A stretch of DNA of 64,000 nt from Eucommia ulmoides (taxonomy: Eukaryota; Streptophyta; Magnoliopsida; Garryales; Eucommiaceae), in assembly GCA_016647705.1 (NCBI GenBank), contig CM028338.1, forward strand, positions 9,547,240 through 9,611,239, in the 5' to 3' direction. Below, one piece after another: positions 59,030 to 64,000 of this stretch. How positions within the stretch are numbered: position 1 is the first letter of the stretch; each line of letters begins with the position of its first letter. A program made the position numbers and the translations under genes. The notes under the pieces were generated by a model, which did no database searches, was not told where the DNA came from, and saw only the letters and a program-made list of their open reading frames with translations.

Positions 59030-60096
59030 CTAATTATTGTGTATTAGATTGTTGTTGATATTGTGAGTAAATAAATTGATTTTAATTTAGGTATTTCTTT
59101 TGTTTATAATTTTTTCTTTGTAGTTTTGTTTTTATTTTTACGGTAGGGTACTTGAAGGTGTTAGATCAATAGGTACTTTTGCATTTATTTCAATGAGATT
59201 TTGAGCTATTTTATTGTGTTTGGGATTGATACAAAGAGTTTCTCAATCGGTTTCCAAATCATCAGTTCCCGAGAGAGTGTCAATTACTAAATTTGCTCAA
59301 CAGGTTACAAGCAGCAACTAGAACGTGGGTGGAAGGAGAAAACGGTACGACATCTTTCTACGACCTAACCGCGAATGAATCCCTTTGGTCTTTGAAGGAA
59401 TTAGTGGACTTTGATTATTAGAGTTAGAATTATTCACCAAGTCACCAAAGCTTGGGGGATTGTTTCAATACTACGGCACCATGGATTGACACCCCGATCC
59501 AAGATATGGAGTCTTCCCCCGCCCTAGAAGAAGTGTTCACCACAGTTATGGGGGAGACTTAGATATTCTTGAGAGAAATAAATGACATACTTAATGAGCA
59601 CGAGGATCGTCTTGATAATATTGAGATGGTCTGCTTCGAAATTGATGCGACCATAACGTCTCTTCATAAGCAAATCGGTCAGCTTATTTGATATGTTGAG
59701 GCCGAGTCAGAAGCGGTGGCACTGAGAGAAGCAAATGTCACATCCATATGTGAAAGCCACCGTGAGGAACCGAATACAAGCAGGAGAAACTTGGGCGAGA
59801 TCGAAGACGATCATGCTAATATTGAGAAAACCCAAGTATGGATTGGCATGAAGAATCACATGTTAATAGTTGTAATGTTTCACCGTTTGAATTCTAATTG
59901 GTGTTGCCACCCCCAATCCAAAACGATCACATTTATGAGGATCCTATGTGGCTCGCCTATCCTATGTCGTTTCCAGCTCAGTACATTCAAGCTCCCCAAG
60001 AACAAAAGTTGGAGAAGAATTGAGTTGAAAGATCGAGCCGAATAGAGCCAAATCTCGCCAGTCTTGAGGGCGTACAAAATCAAGACCCGTATGTTG
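59030..60096 (+). other. Internal region of the Athila-type element, no recognised domain
   Basis: 59550-59700 can be read as an acidic, helical, coiled-coil-like stretch (words such as REINDILNEHEDRLDNIEM), and 59716-60045 is a 109-residue frame with LGEIEDDHANIEKTQVWIGM. Neither matches a gag domain I can name. In position this is where gag would start, so it may be an unusual leader or a non-autonomous element's own sequence. Confidence 0.45.
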
Positions 60097-60585
60097 TGTT
60101 TTTTTATCCTAAGATTTTGATGAACAATTAAATGTTGATGTTTTTGGTGGAACTAACGATTTCATTGAGTGTTGCAGTTTATTAGTTCCAGTGATGAGAT
60201 TATCATGAAGATATTGAGAAAAATGCTAAATGGATGTTAAATACATTGACAAAGATGATGGACGTTAAGAGATTGAAAAATTTGAAGGACTTAGGGAAAA
60301 CAACTTAGGTTCAATTTTTACTCTTAATATATCCCGATTAGGATCACACACAACACAAAATATTTTTACAATAATGTGTGTTTTTTATAGATTCTAATTA
60401 ATTAACAAATTTACTTCTATGTGTAATTGAAGAAAGATAATTGATTAAAATTGAATTTAAGGATTTAGTGGAGCTAACCGAGAAAATAAATCGGTTAAAA
60501 GGGTAAAAACGTCGAAGAAATTGAATAAAAATGAATTAAGGAGAGGTGTTCCAGCAATGGCCAGTCGACCTGTAGTTATAAGGCG

Positions 60586-60765
60586 AACTCTCTGGATCAT
60601 TCGGTCGACTGGTAAGTCGACTGATGGAACTCTCTGAATCGTCTGATCGATAGGTAAGTTGACTTGTGCATAGAGGATGAACTCTCTGGATCTTTCGGTC
60701 GACAGGTAGGTCGACTTGTGAAAGTCTCTGGATCATCCGGTCGACAAGTAAGTTGACTGATGACA
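60586..60765. repeat. GTCGAC-containing tandem repeats in the solo LTR
   Basis: Four units of 43-52 bases at about 60586, 60629, 60681 and 60725, each with CTCTCTGGATC, then TCGGTCGACxGGTAAGTCGAC. The same region of the other LTR copies (2100-2400; 57541-57840) has related GACC/GGTC words but not this regular array. Confidence 0.8.
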
Positions 60766-60787
60766 AAGCAATTTCGTCTTGGGCTAC

Positions 60788-61110
60788 TAATAGGTGTGAT
60801 CTACCTATGTATTTTCAAACTGAATTAAGTTAGTTTTCGATCGTTTTTATACTATTTTATTATGTTTTAATTGGTTTTTATCTTTTTGTATTAAAATAGG
60901 TGTGGGGCAAAAAGATAGGAAAATAGAGCTAAAACGATGAGTTCGAACCAAAAGCGGTCAAAGAATGGTGGAAAAACAAGCAAGGCGGAAAAACTGTGAA
61001 ACAAGCCCACCGCTGCGGCGTCCAAACCTCCGCCGCGGCGGTGAAGATGCTAATAAAGACCAAAAACCTTCTATTGGACCACCGCCTAGGCGGTAACCCA
61101 GCAGAAGGTT
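60788..61110 (+). repeat. Athila-type LTR fragment nested in the Sirevirus-family solo LTR
   Basis: Matches the first ~320 bases of the LTR at 58228 (TAATAGGTGTGATCTACC, TTTTAATTGGTTTTTAT, AGGTGTGGGGCAAAAA, GAGCTAAAACGAT, CCCACCGCTGC). The right limit is approximate; sequence resembling the host LTR resumes after the CCGCCTAGGCGG palindrome region. Confidence 0.7.
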
Positions 61111-63101
61111 TTCCCAGCTATGTCCTAAATTGGGCGATCGACCGATGGGTGTTGGCTGGTCAACCGATGGTCAGTTTCAGGATTTGTAGAATTTTGGGAT
61201 TTATTCAAATACTAGCTGTTTTATGGTTAGGCTATGAGAGATATCTTAGGGATCTAAACTTAATTGAGATATGATATATCTATTATATTATCCCTATTAA
61301 TTTGGTCTATTTAATTAAATTTTATTTTAATTAAAGTGCTTTAATACTTTCTATTTTAATGAATTTCGATTTAAAAATGTTTAAGGACCAAAATGAGATT
61401 TCCCAAGAATATTTTTAAATGAAAAATATCTATTTTGAACATATATGATGTATGAGGTCTTGGAATGTCATTTAATGACATAGTATTTAAAATGTAGCCG
61501 TTATAAGATATATTTGAAATTCCTATATTTAAATCTGCAAATTTTGAGTTTAATTATTGCTATTTTGGTGGAGAATATTTTGGGCCAAAGATATTGGAGA
61601 GATTTAAGGGATTTTATTTTTACCTTACTATTTAGTCCATATATTTAAATATAATTCTTTCTATACCTTCATTGATTAAGATCAAATTATTTTGGGGACT
61701 AAATTGAGAGTTTTAGAAGTCATATTATTGGTTAAATATAGCCGTTATAAATCTATATGATATATGAGGTCCATATGTGTTATTTATTGACATAACATTT
61801 GAAAATTAGCCGTTGGAGGTCTAGTTTGAGGGCTATTAAAAGAGACATGCGAATTTCACATAAGATACACACAATATCAAGAACTATTAAGTTCCTAAGC
61901 TTTTCTAAGAGTCATCATTTTGATATTATTTTGAGAGATCAATTGTGAAATCGATTATTGAGAAGTTCTTGAGTTAAAGTGCTATTTGAGTTAGTGTCAC
62001 TGATCTAAGCTATCTTGCGATACTACATGCAATCTATTTGATGTTTTCCTGGTGAGATCGTTCCAAGCTTATTCTTTAATTGATATTTTATTATTATTAT
62101 TTGCTTGGTTAATTGATCTTTTTGAGAAATCGTTTTTGAACTTTAAAAGCATAAAAATCTTTTAAAAATGATTTGTGTGTTAATCTAATTACATGCTTAA
62201 TTGTGCTACCCGCATTCTTTATTATAATCAGATTTTGTTTCCTCGCTTTATTTCTATCACTAGTGTTGGAACATTAATTGAGTATTAATTAATCTGGGGT
62301 CGTAGAAGCTCTGAGTGGGAAAAAACTTATCAATTCTGCAATTGGTGAGTTGTGTGCGGATTAGATATTATTGGGAATATCTAATCAAGGGTAGCTTTGG
62401 GTTTCGATCTCTTCCTGTAAAGAGATTGAGATTTGATCTTTACCTAGAGTACAGAAAGGTTAGGTTACTATTTTCTCGTTGGAAAGAGCTTAGGTGTGAT
62501 TCTTCCTGATTAGAATCAATTATGAGTGAATTGTAAAGGTTCCATCCTTACCTAGGAAAATGATACTTGGAGTGATTGTGAGGTTTAATTCTTGAGCTTA
62601 AGTTATAAAAAGAGTTAGGTTGAGATTCTACCTGTAATAGAATTAGGTTAGTCTTGAGCCTCAAAAAAGATAAGGTTATTCTTGAGTCTGGGAAAAAAAA
62701 AAAAAAGGTTATTCCTGAGCCTGAGAAAAGGAATTTGTAAAGGTTAATTCTGAGCATGTGAAAAGAATCATTGTGTAAAGGTTTGGTTCCTACCTATTTA
62801 AAAGAATCTTAGTGATTAGTAGGTGCGAATCTCCGTGGGGCTCGGAGGACTGGATTAGCCAAGAGTAGCTTGGTGAACCAGGATATACCGTGGTGTACTA
62901 CATTGTTTATTTCCTGTACTTTATTTTGTATTGTTTGGTGTGCACCTAGAGTTTTTCACACTTATCCGCTGCTATAAAGATAATAATTAATTTATTAATT
63001 TAGGATAAAATTAATTATTTGATTTTTCAAGTGTTATAATTTGGATTAAATTTTATTACTACCCAATTCACCCCCTTCTTGGGTAACTTACTGGGTCAAC
63101 A

Positions 63102-64000
63102 GTGTTGTATGACACATACTACAGGCGGAAGTCGCTCTTTGACGAGCCCTTTTCCGTGTCAAGACAAAGACCTTAAATCAATCGTTTCTTGGGAGGCAAC
63201 CCAAGGTTTCAAAAATAAATTATATCCGTCATTGTCAACTTGATTCGGAGGTGAGATTCTCTCACCTCCCAGGTATGTGTTCTAAACCTCCGTCTTCATT
63301 ATAATGTTTTATACTTTCATTGGGATCGTTAATGGGTCGTTGTGGACATTGCCTGTTTTAAGTTCAGGGGTGACGTTTAGTTTGTTTAGTATGTTACTAT
63401 GTTGTTAGTTATGTTCTATTGTTTTTATTGTATGCATGTTTGTTTAGGGTAGTTGTTGTGCATGTGCTGAGTTTTGTACTTCATCTGGGCCATTACTCGA
63501 TGATGAGTCTGTCCCCTAGTTGTTTATTAAGGTCTAGCGTAATGCTCATTCATGTGTGTTATGTGTGCTTGACGTCTCGTTTTAGTAAAAGTTATTGTGA
63601 ATCCTATTTGCACGAGCACATAAACTCAATGTATAACTATCCAATTGATTTGATGCCGATTATTCATTAGCCAAGTTCATGACAATAGGGATTCCAGACC
63701 TTGATTTGGAGAAAATTCAAGGCTAAATCCTAGGCGAAGAGTTCAAGAGATATGATTTAGGCATTCATTTTGATCGCTTGAGCCTTTTAAGCCTACCATG
63801 TTATAGGTTTATCCCTAGTTACCATGTCGAAGCCGGAAAACTATTTTAATTCTGAACACATAACAAATACCCTAACTGATAAAACTTCTTTCCAAACCTA
63901 TATCGCTGAGCTGAAGGCACAATTTGAGTGAATTAAGTTAGCATTCGTTATGCTACTTGAAGTGAGCGGTTGGGTTTAGGGCGAACTTTTCATTGGTTCG
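63102..64000 (+). other. 3' internal region of the Athila-type element
   Basis: Contains GGGAGGCAACCC (63191-63202) between an inverted CTTGGG/CCCAAG pair, an inverted pair GGAGGTGAGA / TCTCACCTCC (63249-63272), and later text resembling the region before and around Athila 3' ends (for example TTAAGTTCAGGGGTGACG at 63359). No protein domain recognised. Continues past the window. Confidence 0.5.

Larger units (their letters stand above)
60097..63101 (+). mobile_element. Sirevirus-family solo LTR, with an Athila LTR fragment inside
   Basis: The start (TGTTTTTTTATCC, then AAGATTTTGATGAACAATT) and the end (GGGTCAACA) match the LTR ends at 57126 and 702. It is about 3.0 kb; an Athila-type LTR fragment (60788 to about 61110) and local repeats explain part of the extra length. 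Flanks TGTTG (60092-60096) and TGTTG (63103-63107) may be the TSD, with a one-base offset at the right, so the boundary is uncertain by a few bases. No internal sequence adjoins. Confidence 0.7.
58228..64000 (+). mobile_element. Athila-type Ty3/gypsy element (left part, runs off the right edge)
   Basis: It starts at the LTR 58228-59012, followed by a tRNA-Asp-type primer site and about 1.1 kb of internal sequence, then a solo LTR insertion (60097-63101), then further internal sequence containing CTTGGGAGGCAACCCAAGG (63188-63206), a motif often seen in the 3' region of Athila/Tat elements. No recognisable gag-pol lies between 59030 and 64000, so this copy looks like a large non-autonomous relative. 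Candidate TSD ATCGA at 58223-58227; the partner is outside the window. Confidence 0.7.

Overview
The window reads as plant nuclear DNA, most likely from a eudicot, in a gene-poor, repeat-dense (pericentromere-like) setting. The evidence is a very AT-rich background, nested Ty1/copia and Ty3/gypsy LTR retrotransposons with plant-type primer sites, a TRIM, several small DNA transposons with clear target-site duplications (TSDs), and an old insertion of plastid DNA. I found no host protein gene I would defend. Nearly all long reading frames are retroelement remnants, low-complexity frames, or plastid pseudogenes. No CRISPR array, rRNA cluster or bacterial-style operon is present.

Layout. 1-2775: left-truncated Sirevirus-type copia element on the minus strand (gag, primer site, 2.07 kb LTR), abutting a CACTA-type terminus (to 3478). 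5350-13086: a Mutator-like element (MULE) with possible captured host sequence, split by an almost complete copia element (5940-12456, TSD AAGGA). 13087-18385: small transposons (a hAT element at 14712-15232; a foldback-like element at about 15275-16770) and low-complexity DNA. 18390-20955: nuclear plastid DNA joining two plastome regions that are normally far apart, psbE-psbF-psbL-psbJ and trnR-UCU/atpA; the protein genes are decayed. 20956-34300: AT-rich intergenic DNA with MITEs, a 25-bp minisatellite, a (TA)45 tract, two related LTR-like repeats and a TRIM (29761-30099). 34300-35870: an array of about 19 palindromic TTACATGTAA-type dyads with a 409-bp higher-order period. 35885-39158: the 3' part of another copia element. 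39159-55100: a large broken Ty3/gypsy element carrying a MULE in one LTR, a hAT element in pol, and an Ogre/Tat-like element in the other LTR; that Ogre/Tat-like LTR in turn holds an Athila-type solo LTR with a perfect TSD. 55110-64000: a second Sirevirus (env-like region and 3' LTR), invaded by an Athila-type element, which is invaded by a Sirevirus-family solo LTR, which contains an Athila LTR fragment.

The parts do not act together as a pathway. The window is a record of successive insertions, and relative order can be read from the nesting. The least ordinary items are the palindrome array, the mosaic plastid insertion, the repeated modules shared by the LTR and 3' untranslated part of the Ogre/Tat-like element, and the reciprocal nesting of two LTR families. 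Coordinates given as approximate come from hand comparison of repeats, not from computed alignments.
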